NCBI RefSeq assembly: GCF_000745315.1 | Contig: NZ_JQNQ01000001.1 | Coordinates: 4,092,001-4,156,000, forward strand | Length of the DNA stretch: 64,000 nt | Direction: 5' to 3' | Source: Salegentibacter sp. Hel_I_6 | GTDB lineage: Bacteria; Bacteroidota; Bacteroidia; Flavobacteriales; Flavobacteriaceae | Shown: one piece after another, positions 44,403-53,469 of the stretch | Layout of the letters: each line of letters opens with the position of its first letter | Numbering within the stretch: position 1 is the first letter of the stretch | The notes under the pieces: model-generated | The model's input: the letters and a program-made list of their open reading frames with translations, nothing else | The model's database searches: none | Told to the model about the DNA's origin: nothing | Translations under genes and position numbers: made by a program

Positions 44403-45425
44403 ATGGCTTCACAAAATATTTACATATTAGGGATCGAATCTTCCTGCGACGATACGGCCGCAGCGGTACTACATAACGGTAAAATACTATCTAACATTGT
44501 AGCAACCCAGGAAGTACATCAAAAATATGGAGGCGTTGTTCCAGAACTCGCTTCCAGAGCGCATCAACAAAATATTGTTCCCGTGATTCACCAGGCATTG
44601 GCCGGCGCAAATATCGATAAAAAAGATGTATCTGCAATTGCTTTTACACGTGGTCCCGGACTTATGGGTTCTCTTTTGGTTGGCACCTCTTTCGCAAAGT
44701 CATTATCTTTAGGATTAGGAATACCACTTATTGAAGTTAACCATATGCAAGCGCATATTTTAGCTCATTTTATTGAAGAAGATGGTTTTAAAAAACCAGA
44801 GTTTCCATTTCTGGCCTTAACCATTAGCGGCGGCCACACCCAAATTGTAAAAGTTTCTAATTATTTTGAAATGGAGGTTATTGGGGAAACTACCGATGAT
44901 GCAGTGGGCGAAGCTTTTGATAAAAGTGCCAAAATTTTAGGACTACCCTATCCAGGCGGGCCTTTAATAGACAAATATGCAAAAGAAGGAAATCCTAAAG
45001 CCTTTCCGTTTCCAAATCCTAAAGTTGCAGATTTGAATTTTAGCTTTAGCGGATTTAAAACTTCGGTGCTTTATTTTGTGCAAAAACAAACCAAAGAAAA
45101 TCCAGATTTTATTGCTGAAAACTTAAAAGATATATGTGCTTCTATTCAATTTTCTATCGTTAGGATCTTAATGGACAAACTGAAAAAAGCAGTAAAGAAA
45201 ACCGGAATTAATCAAATTGCCATCGCCGGTGGGGTTTCCGCCAATAGCGGTATTAGAAATGCTTTAATGGAAGCTGAAAAAAAATACGGATGGAATTGTT
45301 TTATTCCAAAATTTGAATATACTACAGATAATGCAGCCATGATAGCCATTGCAGGGCATTATAAATTTTTAGAACAGGATTTTTCAGACTATTCTATTAC
45401 TGCCCAGGCACGTTATAAATTTTAA
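44403..45425 (+). CDS. tsaD: tRNA N6-threonylcarbamoyladenosine transferase subunit TsaD
   Basis: The 340-residue protein begins with GIESSCDDTAAAVL and contains GGVVPELASRAHQQNI, the metal-binding NHMQAHILAH and the nucleotide-binding ISGGHTQIV and AIAGGVSANSGIR segments. It transfers the threonylcarbamoyl group to A37 of ANN-reading tRNAs, working with TsaB and TsaE, which are not in the window. It heads a plus-strand run rich in RNA-modification genes. rsmE follows after three bases. Confidence 0.97.
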   Translation: MASQNIYILGIESSCDDTAAAVLHNGKILSNIVATQEVHQKYGGVVPELASRAHQQNIVPVIHQALAGANIDKKDVSAIAFTRGPGLMGSLLVGTSFAKSLSLGLGIPLIEVNHMQAHILAHFIEEDGFKKPEFPFLALTISGGHTQIVKVSNYFEMEVIGETTDDAVGEAFDKSAKILGLPYPGGPLIDKYAKEGNPKAFPFPNPKVADLNFSFSGFKTSVLYFVQKQTKENPDFIAENLKDICASIQFSIVRILMDKLKKAVKKTGINQIAIAGGVSANSGIRNALMEAEKKYGWNCFIPKFEYTTDNAAMIAIAGHYKFLEQDFSDYSITAQARYKF

Positions 45426-45428
45426 TCC

Positions 45429-46139
45429 ATGCAACTTTTCTACACCCCTAATATTGAAAAAACCGATAAGCAAATAATCTTTCCAAAAGACGAAAGCAGG
45501 CATATAGCAAAGGTTTTAAGAAAAAATCAAGGGGATATTTTAAAAGTCACCAATGGAAAAGGTTCTTTATTTACTGCAGAGATTACTGAAGCTAATCCCA
45601 AACAATGCCTGGCAAAAGTTATTGAGGTTGAAGAAGAAAGATCAAAGAAATACAGGTTGCATCTTGCTGTAGCACCCACAAAAATGAACGATAGATATGA
45701 GTGGTTTTTAGAAAAAGCTACAGAAATTGGCGTTGACGAAATCACTCCCATAATATGTGATCACAGCGAAAGAAAATCAGTTAAATTGAATCGCTACGAA
45801 CGGGTCTTACAAAGTGCCATGAAACAATCCCTGCATTTTAGTTTACCGCTTTTGAATGAAGCTATTAGTTTTTCAGATTTTATGGCATCTGAAATCAATG
45901 GACAAAAATTTATTGCCCATTGCGAAGAAGGAATGCCAAGACTTTCCTTGAAAAACGAGTCTAAGGCTGAAGAAAAAATCACTATTCTTATTGGCCCCGA
46001 AGGAGATTTTTCTTCTGAAGAAATAAAAAAGGCTATGGAAAAAGAATGGAAAGCAGTGACTTTGGGAGCTAGCAGGTTAAGAACTGAAACGGCAGCTATA
46101 GTGGCCTGCCATACGGTCGCATTAATAAATCAGCGGTAA
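45429..46139 (+). CDS. rsmE: 16S rRNA (uracil-1498-N3)-methyltransferase
   Basis: The 236-residue protein has an N-terminal PUA-like beta domain (about residues 1-70, with DESRHIAKVLRKNQGD) and a C-terminal SPOUT knot. The knot shows KATEIGVDEITP, IGPEGDFSSEEI and LGASRLRTETAA, the RsmE signatures. It methylates N3 of U1498 in 16S rRNA using SAM. It follows tsaD by three bases. Length is normal. Confidence 0.95.
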   Translation: MQLFYTPNIEKTDKQIIFPKDESRHIAKVLRKNQGDILKVTNGKGSLFTAEITEANPKQCLAKVIEVEEERSKKYRLHLAVAPTKMNDRYEWFLEKATEIGVDEITPIICDHSERKSVKLNRYERVLQSAMKQSLHFSLPLLNEAISFSDFMASEINGQKFIAHCEEGMPRLSLKNESKAEEKITILIGPEGDFSSEEIKKAMEKEWKAVTLGASRLRTETAAIVACHTVALINQR

Positions 46140-46234
46140 GGTTGAAAACTGTTTTGTGGCTTAAAAATTGAATTTTCATTTCAGTATATTCTTATCGTTA
46201 GCATACTCCCCTTTTTATTGATATTTTTACCAAT

Positions 46235-46888
46235 ATGTTGAATTTCAGAAAAGTCTTATTCCTAATTTTTGTCTTCGGTATAAATCTGGGATTATCCTCC
46301 CAGGAAATCGCGCTTTTAAAATACAACGGTGGTGGTGATTGGTACGCCAATCCTACTTCACTACCCAATCTTATCACCTTTGCAAATAAAAATGCAGGAA
46401 CCAGTTTAAAAGCTAAACCAATTACAGTAACACCGGGAAGTTCAGATATTTTTCAATACCCATTTGTACATATGACGGGACACGGAAATGTGGTCTTCGA
46501 CGATCGGGAAGCTGAGAACCTTAGAAATTATTTATTAAGTGGGGGTTTCATACATATTGATGACAATTATGGAATGCAGCAGTATTTAGAAAAAGAGCTA
46601 AAGAAAATATTTCCAGAAAAGGAACTGGAAGAGTTACCTGCAAACCACCCTATTTTTAGTTCAGCTTTTAATTTTCCTAATGGATTGCCAAAGATTCACG
46701 AGCACGACAATAAGCCACCAAAGGCATTTGGAATTTTTGAAAATAATAGACTTGTACTTCTATTTACTGTAGAAAGTGATCTTGGGGATGGTTGGGAGAG
46801 TCCAGAAGTTCACAACGACCCTGAAGAAGTTCGCTTAAAAGCTTTAAAAATGGGTGCCAATATTTTAAAATACGTTTTTGAAAATTAA
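46235..46888 (+). CDS. DUF4159 domain-containing exported protein
   Basis: The 217-residue precursor has a Sec signal (to LGLSSQ, about residue 23) and a single DUF4159 domain. Segments include LLKYNGGGDWYANP, HMTGHGNVVF, GGFIHIDDNYG and LGDGWESPEV. DUF4159 resembles glutamine-amidotransferase-like or flavodoxin-type folds and is common in Bacteroidota; no activity is established. The gene begins 95 bases after rsmE, and its stop overlaps the next start (TAATG), so it is coupled to the SpoU methyltransferase gene. Confidence 0.8.
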   Translation: MLNFRKVLFLIFVFGINLGLSSQEIALLKYNGGGDWYANPTSLPNLITFANKNAGTSLKAKPITVTPGSSDIFQYPFVHMTGHGNVVFDDREAENLRNYLLSGGFIHIDDNYGMQQYLEKELKKIFPEKELEELPANHPIFSSAFNFPNGLPKIHEHDNKPPKAFGIFENNRLVLLFTVESDLGDGWESPEVHNDPEEVRLKALKMGANILKYVFEN

Positions 46889-47409
46889 TGAAGCAACTTA
46901 CTCATTTTGACGATAAATTCAATAAACAAAAGTTTCCTATCATTCTTTTGTTAGATAATATTACCGGGGAAGCAAACATTGGAAGCATCTTTAGAATTGC
47001 CGATGCATTTAATGTAGAGAAGATCGTGTTTTCAGGGACTGAACCTAATCTTCAAAGTCGTAGACTTCAAAAAACTTCAAGAAATACGCACAAAACTCTT
47101 AAATATGAATTTACCGATGATGCAATGGGCTTCATTCAAAATCTAAAAGAACATTATGAGGTCTATGCACTGGAAATCACATCAACCAGTGCTCCTATTG
47201 AAGAATTTCAATATTCTGCAGAGAAAAAAGGAATTATTCTAATTTTAGGAAATGAAGCTTCTGGAATAAATAAAGATTTATTAGAATTTTCAGATAATCA
47301 TTTGCATATCAATATGTTTGGTCAAAATAGCAGTATGAATGTCGCACAAGCAACAGGAATTGCGTTATACGAAATATCAAAAACAATATTTGCTTTCGTT
47401 AAGAAATAA
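46888..47409 (+). CDS. SpoU/TrmH-family RNA 2'-O-methyltransferase
   Basis: The 173-residue protein is a minimal SPOUT methyltransferase. Motif 1 is EANIGSIFRIADAF, with the conserved Asn and Arg. Motif 2 is ILILGNEASGI, and motif 3 is GQNSSMNVAQATGIALYE. It probably 2'-O-methylates tRNA or rRNA; without an extra recognition domain the target (such as tRNA position 18 or 34) cannot be named. Its ATG overlaps the DUF4159 stop by one base. Confidence 0.88.
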   Translation: MKQLTHFDDKFNKQKFPIILLLDNITGEANIGSIFRIADAFNVEKIVFSGTEPNLQSRRLQKTSRNTHKTLKYEFTDDAMGFIQNLKEHYEVYALEITSTSAPIEEFQYSAEKKGIILILGNEASGINKDLLEFSDNHLHINMFGQNSSMNVAQATGIALYEISKTIFAFVKK

Positions 47410-47421
47410 TATATTTACCTC

Positions 47422-48510
47422 GTGAATTCAAAATCAATTACTTTAGGGATTTTAAGAGCAACAGGAATAATGGTCGGCATTATTCTACTGTTATATTTTT
47501 TGTGGGAAATTCAATCGGTATTGGTTTATATCGCAATCGCAGCGGTAATTTCACTGGTAGGACGGCCTGTGGTAATTTTCTTTAGGCAAAGATTAAAAAT
47601 TCCCAATCAACTTTCTGTAATCATCGTCCTCATTCTGGTGCTCTCCATCTTCGCCGGAATTATCCTGGTTTTTGTGCCAATTGTAATTGAACAAAGCCAG
47701 TATTTGAGTCGGATAGACATGGAGGCTTTTAGAAGCGATCTTAATGAGTTAAATAATCAAATAAACAGTTATTTAGGGGTTGAAGAAATTAACTTGATAG
47801 AAGGTTTAAAACAAAGTGAATTTATAAGAAACTTTGATATTAGTGCAGTTCCAAGACTTTTAAATAATGTTTTTAGTATTTTAGGTGCCACTTTAATCGC
47901 CCTGTTTTCAATCCTTTTTATTTCGTTTTTCCTGCTTAAAGACAGCAAACTAATGCTAAATAGTATCCTTGTTTTTGCCAATCGGGGAGACGAACAAAAA
48001 TTTCAACGGGTTTTTAATAAAATAAAAATCTTACTATCGCGGTATTTTGTGGGGTTAACGCTGCAAATCACCGTTTTATTTGTGCTTTACGCTATTCTTT
48101 TAAGTGTTTTTGAGATCAATAATCCTATTGCAATTGCCTTTATCTGTGCCTTTCTAAATCTAGTGCCTTATTTAGGACCTCTCTTTGCTGGAATTTTAAT
48201 GGCACTTTTTGTGATTTCAAGCAACCTGGGAGCCGATTTCCAGTTAATTATTTTGCCGAAATTGGGTTATATTATGTTAGGTTACGCTATTTGCCAGCTT
48301 ATAGACAATATGATCTCACAACCTATGATATTTGGCGCTAGCGTAAAATCGCATCCCCTAGAAATTTTCCTTATTATTTTAATCGCGGGAATTATGTTTG
48401 GAATAACCGGGATGGTTGTAGCCGTTCCTTTTTATACAGCCTTAAAAGTTATTGCAAAAGAATCTTTAAGCGAATATAAGATCGTAAAGAGACTTACCAG
48501 GGACCTTTAA
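47422..48510 (+). CDS. AI-2E-family/PerM-like permease
   Basis: The 362-residue protein has about eight hydrophobic segments, starting with ILRATGIMVGIILLLYFL. The family features are FLNLVPYLGPLFAG in the second half and GIMFGITGMVVAVPFYTALK near the end. AI-2E family members export small molecules, or Na+ in exchange for H+; substrate is not predictable here. The start is GTG (47422), 12 bases after the SpoU gene. It is probably in the tsaD run. Confidence 0.85.
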   Translation: MNSKSITLGILRATGIMVGIILLLYFLWEIQSVLVYIAIAAVISLVGRPVVIFFRQRLKIPNQLSVIIVLILVLSIFAGIILVFVPIVIEQSQYLSRIDMEAFRSDLNELNNQINSYLGVEEINLIEGLKQSEFIRNFDISAVPRLLNNVFSILGATLIALFSILFISFFLLKDSKLMLNSILVFANRGDEQKFQRVFNKIKILLSRYFVGLTLQITVLFVLYAILLSVFEINNPIAIAFICAFLNLVPYLGPLFAGILMALFVISSNLGADFQLIILPKLGYIMLGYAICQLIDNMISQPMIFGASVKSHPLEIFLIILIAGIMFGITGMVVAVPFYTALKVIAKESLSEYKIVKRLTRDL

Positions 48511-48520
48511 ATTCATTATT

Positions 48521-49699
48521 TTGAATAAAGCCTTATTACAAAAGGAAGTTCAGGAATTTCTTAGAAATAACCTGAAAACTACTCCGGCTAAATTAGCGCT
48601 ACGCGGAAGCCCTTTTTCTAATATATCCTCTTCTGAATTGGCTCAGCAATTAACCGGATTACAGAAAGCTGAAAAGAAATTACCAACCTGGTTCGCCAAT
48701 CGCAAAATTTATTATCCGCCAAAACTTAATTTGGAACAAACATCCTCTGAAACTACCGCAAAATATAAGGCTTCATTAATTCACGGAAAAACTCTTTTAG
48801 ATCTCACAGGTGGACTGGGAATAGACGATTTTTATTTTGCCGAAAATTTTAAGGAAGTAATTCATTGCGAGTTAAATGCTGAATTATCTGAAATCGCAGT
48901 ACATAATTTGAATCAATTAGGCAGGGAAAATATCTCCTTTAAAAATGAAGACAGTATTTCATTTTTAAAAGCTTCTAACAATAAATTCGATGTTATTTAT
49001 GCAGACCCGGGCCGACGTGATAATGCTGGCGGGAAAGTCTTTCGGCTGGCAGATTGTTTGCCAAATATTCCTGAGAATATTGATTTGCTATTTAATAAAA
49101 GTAATACGATTCTTATTAAAACCTCTCCACTACTCGATTTGCAAGCCGGAATTTCAGAATTAAGATTTGTTACTGAAATTCATATTATAGCGATTAATAA
49201 TGATGTAAAGGAATTACTGTGGTTTTTGAAAAAAGGAAAAAATTCAGATATAAAAATAAAAACGCTGAATTTAAAAAACACAGGCTTGGAAGAATTTGAT
49301 GGAATTTTTAATAAAACAAGTACTGAAACCAAATATTCCTTACCGCAAACTTTTCTTTTTGAACCGAATGCGGCCATCATGAAAAGCGGACTTTTTGGGG
49401 AAGTTGCTTCTAAAACCAACACTTCAAAACTTCATCCAAATTCTCATTTATATACTTCAGATCAAAAAATAAAATTCCCTGGTAGAAATTTTAAAATAAT
49501 TGATGTTCACGAGTATAAACCTATTAACCTAAAGAAGAAATTGAAGAATATTAAAGCTAATATAACTACCAGAAATTTCCCTGAAAATGTAGCTTCTTTA
49601 AGAAAAAAGTTCAAAATTAAGGATGGTGGTAAGCAATTTATATTCTTTACAACCAACTTGAATAATGAAAAAATCGTACTAATTTGCGAGAAAGTTTAA
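48521..49699 (+). CDS. Class I methyltransferase with THUMP-like C-terminal domain
   Basis: The 392-residue protein has an N-terminal helical part, a methyltransferase core (LLDLTGGLGIDDFYF near residue 90; VIYADPGRRDN near 160) and a C-terminal region resembling the THUMP-like domain described for the PG_1098 group. This group is predicted to modify RNA. The start is TTG (48521), ten bases after the permease gene. Its last codon and stop share TTAA with the convergent thioesterase gene. Specific target unknown. Confidence 0.75.
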   Translation: MNKALLQKEVQEFLRNNLKTTPAKLALRGSPFSNISSSELAQQLTGLQKAEKKLPTWFANRKIYYPPKLNLEQTSSETTAKYKASLIHGKTLLDLTGGLGIDDFYFAENFKEVIHCELNAELSEIAVHNLNQLGRENISFKNEDSISFLKASNNKFDVIYADPGRRDNAGGKVFRLADCLPNIPENIDLLFNKSNTILIKTSPLLDLQAGISELRFVTEIHIIAINNDVKELLWFLKKGKNSDIKIKTLNLKNTGLEEFDGIFNKTSTETKYSLPQTFLFEPNAAIMKSGLFGEVASKTNTSKLHPNSHLYTSDQKIKFPGRNFKIIDVHEYKPINLKKKLKNIKANITTRNFPENVASLRKKFKIKDGGKQFIFFTTNLNNEKIVLICEKV

Positions 49700-50091
49700 G
49701 CACGTTCTTGCAGCCTGTCTTTAACAAATTCTACTTTAGTTTTCCCGTGAGGTGTTGGTTTCCCATTTTCATCTAGAGTGACCATAATAACCTTATCTAT
49801 CGTTATAATCGTAGATCTAGTCATTTTATTTCTAACCTCGCATTTTAAAGTTAAAGAGGTAGTTCCAAATTTAAGAACTTCTATCCCAATTTCAATAATG
49901 TCACCTTGTTTCGCAGAGTATTGAAAATTAATCTCACTCATATATTTAGTGACACATTTAGAATTTTCTAGCTGAATAATGCTATAAAGCGCACATTCCT
50001 CATCTATCCAGGCGAGTAAACTACCACCAAATAAAGTTCCATTGGGATTTAAGTCTTCGGGTTTGATCCATTTTCTGGTATGAAATCTCAT
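49696..50091 (-). CDS. Acyl-CoA thioesterase (hot-dog, YciA-like)
   Basis: The 131-residue protein has a single hot-dog domain with PNGTLFGGSLLAWIDEECA, where the Asp in the helix is the expected catalytic residue of YciA-type enzymes. It also has NFQYSAKQGDIIEIG. It would hydrolyse acyl-CoA to free acid and CoA in the cytosol; chain-length preference is unknown. It lies 125 bases after the NUDIX gene, with a TAATTTTG -7-like element (minus strand, 50202-50209) that could give it its own promoter. Confidence 0.85.
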   Translation of the reverse strand: MRFHTRKWIKPEDLNPNGTLFGGSLLAWIDEECALYSIIQLENSKCVTKYMSEINFQYSAKQGDIIEIGIEVLKFGTTSLTLKCEVRNKMTRSTIITIDKVIMVTLDENGKPTPHGKTKVEFVKDRLQERA

Positions 50092-50216
50092 ATTTTTATT
50101 TTAAAAATAGCCATAATATGTGGCTTGATAAAACCTGTACTCATAATTACCAACTTCATAAAATCATCGGTTTTATAAAGGATTTTTATAAAAATAGCAA
50201 TCAAAATTAGAAGATT

Positions 50217-50630
50217 CTATAAATAATTTTTAGCTGCTTCAATGATATCAGCGTGATCAAAAGCTAATTCAGGTAATTTGTCGATGCTTACCCACGAGGC
50301 CTCTGCAGCATCATCACCCGCTTTAAGATCTTCCTCACAGAAAATTCGGCTTACAAAGGCAATAGAAATCGTCCTCCCTCTGGGATCACGACCTGGTGCA
50401 CCGAAGGCCCTTACCTGTTCCATAGTTTTTACATCAACCCCGGTTTCTTCTTTAAGTTCGCGTTTTGCCGCGGTAATTAAATCTTCAGATTCATTTATAA
50501 AACCACCGGGAAGTGCCCATTGGTCTACAAAAGGATCATTTTTTCTTTTAATAAGCAAAACCTTGAAATCATTATTTGCATTACAAAAAACTACACTATC
50601 TACGGTTACTGCTACTTCTTGCTGTTTCAT
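50217..50630 (-). CDS. NUDIX hydrolase
   Basis: The 137-residue protein contains the NUDIX box (GGFINESEDL leading to REL KEETGVD) with the expected Glu residues. The motif is followed by an ADP-ribose-pyrophosphatase-like segment RAFGAPGRDPRGR. NUDIX proteins hydrolyse nucleoside diphosphates linked to another moiety; the segment after the box suggests a nucleotide-sugar or NAD-type substrate (inference). It begins one base after the DUF72 stop and is co-transcribed with it. Confidence 0.88.
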   Translation of the reverse strand: MKQQEVAVTVDSVVFCNANNDFKVLLIKRKNDPFVDQWALPGGFINESEDLITAAKRELKEETGVDVKTMEQVRAFGAPGRDPRGRTISIAFVSRIFCEEDLKAGDDAAEASWVSIDKLPELAFDHADIIEAAKNYL

Positions 50631-50631
50631 T

Positions 50632-51507
50632 TTATTTTAAAGTTTTAGGTATTTTTATATCTGTTTTAAATCGTTCATTAAATTTCTTTATGAAATATGC
50701 TGAAAGCAAAGGAGAGGCTTCTTCTATATTTTGATGAATAAAAAAGTACACATTCTCCAAACCTTCTTTTTTCCACTCTTCTAATTTGTCTATCCAATCA
50801 TCTAATCTTGTATAATCTGTTTCGTGATTGGCTCCATTATATCTTATAAAAGCAGTGCTGTTACTCAATCGCATATGTATAAGATCCCGTCTTCCGGCGG
50901 TATCGGTTATTATGTGGGCTACATTTCTTTTTTGTAGAACATCATAAAGCTCATTAGAAATTTGTTCATCAGCATACCACTCGGGATGTCTTAATTCTAC
51001 TGAAATTGGAATCTCTTTTGGCCAATGTGCAAGGAAATCGTCTAGCCTGATAATAGACTTAGGGGAAAAATCATCTCGCATTTGAAGAAAAACCATTCCT
51101 AATTTTTCTTTTAGTTGAAGAAGATTTTTCACAAATTCATCAGTCTGTTCTTCTGTTCCATTAAGCCTTTTTATATGACTTATGATTCTGGGCACTTTTG
51201 GAAAAAACTTAAAATTTTCTTCCGCTTTTCCATACCATTTTTCAAACTGCTCTTCAGGATACATTCTGTAAAAGGAACCGTTGAATTCTATACTATTAAA
51301 TTGGGATGAATAATAAATCAACTCATCTTTTGTTCCCCTGGGATAAAAATTCTTCAGGTCTTTTCTGTTCCATTTTGCACAACCAATTCTTACATCGTTA
51401 AACCCATCTTTACTACTAGTCTTGTTAAGAACTTTAATAGTATCAGGATGTGTTTCAGGTAATGTGAAATCTATATTTTCAGGGTGATCTACTTTTCCAA
51501 AGTTCAT
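50632..51507 (-). CDS. DUF72 domain-containing protein
   Basis: With ATG 51507 the protein has 291 residues. DUF72 features are VRIGCAKWNRKDLKNFYP, FNSIEFNGSFYR and FFIHQN near the end, forming a TIM-barrel-like fold. Family function is not settled. The upstream in-frame extension to 51630 overlaps the aldehyde dehydrogenase stop and has no homology-like sequence, so the inner ATG is chosen. It lies seven bases after the dehydrogenase gene and one before the NUDIX gene. Confidence 0.8.
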   Translation of the reverse strand: MNFGKVDHPENIDFTLPETHPDTIKVLNKTSSKDGFNDVRIGCAKWNRKDLKNFYPRGTKDELIYYSSQFNSIEFNGSFYRMYPEEQFEKWYGKAEENFKFFPKVPRIISHIKRLNGTEEQTDEFVKNLLQLKEKLGMVFLQMRDDFSPKSIIRLDDFLAHWPKEIPISVELRHPEWYADEQISNELYDVLQKRNVAHIITDTAGRRDLIHMRLSNSTAFIRYNGANHETDYTRLDDWIDKLEEWKKEGLENVYFFIHQNIEEASPLLSAYFIKKFNERFKTDIKIPKTLK

Positions 51508-51514
51508 ATTAAAA

Positions 51515-52873
51515 CTAATATTTATTGAAGTAAACGGTTTTCCTATTGGTAAATTCTTTAATCCCGTGATGGGATAATTCCCTGCCGTACCCCGAGATTT
51601 TGGTTCCTCCAAATGGTAATCTGGGATCACTTTTCACAAGCTCGTTTACAAAAACAGCCCCGTCTTCAAATTCAGGTAAAATTTTAAGAGCAAATTCCTC
51701 ATCTTCTGTGAAAATTGAAACGCCAAGACCAAAACTGGAAGAATTAACGAGATCTATCGCTTCCTGCTCATCTTTAAATTCGGTTACAGAGATGGCAGGG
51801 CCAAAAGTTTCTTCATCAAAAACCGGCATTCCTTCCCTGGCTCCAGTGATGATGGTAGGTTCAAAATAAGTGCCATCCCGTTTTCCGCCAAGAATAATTT
51901 TAGCGCCTTTTTTTACGGAATCTTTAATCTGGTCCTCAAGATCTTCGGCTAAACTTTCTTTAGCCATTACGCCAATAAAAGTTTCTTCATCCATAGGATC
52001 GCCGCTTTTTATCTCGCGAACCTGCCGGGTGAATTCATCTAGAAATTCTTCTGAAATATCTTTATGAAGCAGTAAACGTTTCCCGGCAATGCAACTTTGC
52101 CCCGTATTTTGAAAGCGGGCCTGTACGCAGGTTTTAACGCTTTCAGCAATATTGGCATCTTTAAATACCACGAGGGCATTACTCCCACCAAGTTCTAAAA
52201 CCGATTTTTTGATCTCTTCTCCTGCGATAGCCGCTACACTGCTTCCTGCACGCCCACTTCCGGTTAATGTTACCGCTTTTACTTTTTTATTTCGAATAAT
52301 GCTTTCTACTTTTTTACTACCTATCACCAGATTTTGAAAACAATCTTCAGGAAATCCTGCTCTTTCAAATACTTTCTGAATATTATTAGCCGAGAGCATT
52401 ACATTGCTGGCGTGTTTTAGAATTCCAATATTTCCTGCCATAAGTGCCGGTGCCGCAAACCTAAAGACCTGCCAGAAAGGATAATTCCATGGCATTACAG
52501 CAAGAACAACTCCCAGCGGTTCATAAGCTACATAGGAATTTTTAGCATCGGTTTTTATTTTTTCATTTTCTAATTGTGATTCGGCATTTTCAGCATAATA
52601 TTCACAAACCCAGGCACATTTTTCAATTTCTGCAATAGCTTGTGTAATGGGTTTTCCCATTTCTCTAGTGATCGCTTCTGCATATTCTTTAGAATTATCT
52701 CTTAGCTCTTTTGCAGCCTTCATCATTAAATTGCTACGCTCTGCAAAAGAAGTTTCTCTCCAGGATTTGAACCGAGAATTTGCTCTTTTTATAGCTTTTT
52801 CAACATCGGCATCACTTAATTCTTTGTGAGTGGAAATTTCTTCGCCGGTATAAGGGTTTTTTGAAATTATCAT
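51515..52873 (-). CDS. NAD(P)-dependent aldehyde dehydrogenase, succinate-semialdehyde type
   Basis: The 452-residue enzyme has the conserved Glu in LELGGSNALVVF, the catalytic Cys in GQSCIAGKRLL and PFGGTKISGYGREL near the C-terminus. Its start, ISKNPYTGEEISTHKELS, matches succinate-semialdehyde dehydrogenases of the GabD/Sad group. It oxidises aldehydes to acids in the cytosol. Substrate assignment is only by resemblance. It heads a minus-strand group with DUF72, NUDIX and possibly thioesterase genes. Confidence 0.88.
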   Translation of the reverse strand: MIISKNPYTGEEISTHKELSDADVEKAIKRANSRFKSWRETSFAERSNLMMKAAKELRDNSKEYAEAITREMGKPITQAIAEIEKCAWVCEYYAENAESQLENEKIKTDAKNSYVAYEPLGVVLAVMPWNYPFWQVFRFAAPALMAGNIGILKHASNVMLSANNIQKVFERAGFPEDCFQNLVIGSKKVESIIRNKKVKAVTLTGSGRAGSSVAAIAGEEIKKSVLELGGSNALVVFKDANIAESVKTCVQARFQNTGQSCIAGKRLLLHKDISEEFLDEFTRQVREIKSGDPMDEETFIGVMAKESLAEDLEDQIKDSVKKGAKIILGGKRDGTYFEPTIITGAREGMPVFDEETFGPAISVTEFKDEQEAIDLVNSSSFGLGVSIFTEDEEFALKILPEFEDGAVFVNELVKSDPRLPFGGTKISGYGRELSHHGIKEFTNRKTVYFNKY

Positions 52874-53061
52874 GGACTAATTAATCTTTTTAAATTTTGG
52901 TTGATTCAGGCTTCTATTTAAAGATAAAAAGAAGAATAGGCTTAGACAGGCCGATTAAGACGATTTTAACGTGTACAATGTTTATAACTCGTTTACAAGT
53001 CTTTAAACAGGCTCGGAATTTGAGGTATAAAGTTTATTAAATTTAAGAAAACATAGTTCTT

Positions 53062-53469
53062 ATGACACCACGTGACCTTCAATTAGTAGCACTTAGGCCA
53101 GAAATACCTTCGGCCAGAGTTTCAGAAAACATGAGTTTAGACGAACAATTTCAGAATAAAACCCTGCGGCCTATTGCCAAACTTCAGGATTCATTATTAC
53201 TGGAAGTTTTTAGAAATTACACTAAAAAACATAAGAATAAGTTCTACGAACTTAAACTCGAAAAGCGTTTTATTTACATTGAAAATGCTATTCAGCGAGA
53301 TATTAAATTCAGAAATAGCTTAAAAGGTATAATAATAGGACAATTCACTTTAGAGGAATATGCTACCTATATTCAGAATTCTTCGGCTTTAAATAAACGT
53401 ATGATGAATATTGTAAAAGAGCGCCTGCAAAGTAATATTCAGCTTTTAGAAGAGGAAGTAACGTACTAA
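53062..53469 (+). CDS. Conserved hypothetical protein
   Basis: The 135-residue protein is soluble and mostly helical, with no signal peptide and no recognised motif. Segments include RPIAKLQDSLLLEVFRNY and KKHKNKFYELKLEKRF, and the pattern is rich in Arg, Lys, Leu and Ile. I recall similar short proteins in flavobacteria, but no function is known to me. It is transcribed alone from a 188-base gap in which no consensus promoter was found. Its 3' end overlaps the convergent DUF3307 gene by 24 bases. Confidence 0.6.
   Translation: MTPRDLQLVALRPEIPSARVSENMSLDEQFQNKTLRPIAKLQDSLLLEVFRNYTKKHKNKFYELKLEKRFIYIENAIQRDIKFRNSLKGIIIGQFTLEEYATYIQNSSALNKRMMNIVKERLQSNIQLLEEEVTY

Noticed and set aside
50150..50185. 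ATAAAA/TTTTAT inverted repeat between the NUDIX and thioesterase genes
   Set aside because: The stem is all A-T and short, and no T run follows on either strand; it is expected by chance in AT-rich DNA.
51508..51630. Forty-one-residue N-terminal extension of the DUF72 protein
   Set aside because: It overlaps the end of the aldehyde dehydrogenase gene in another frame and has no family-like sequence.
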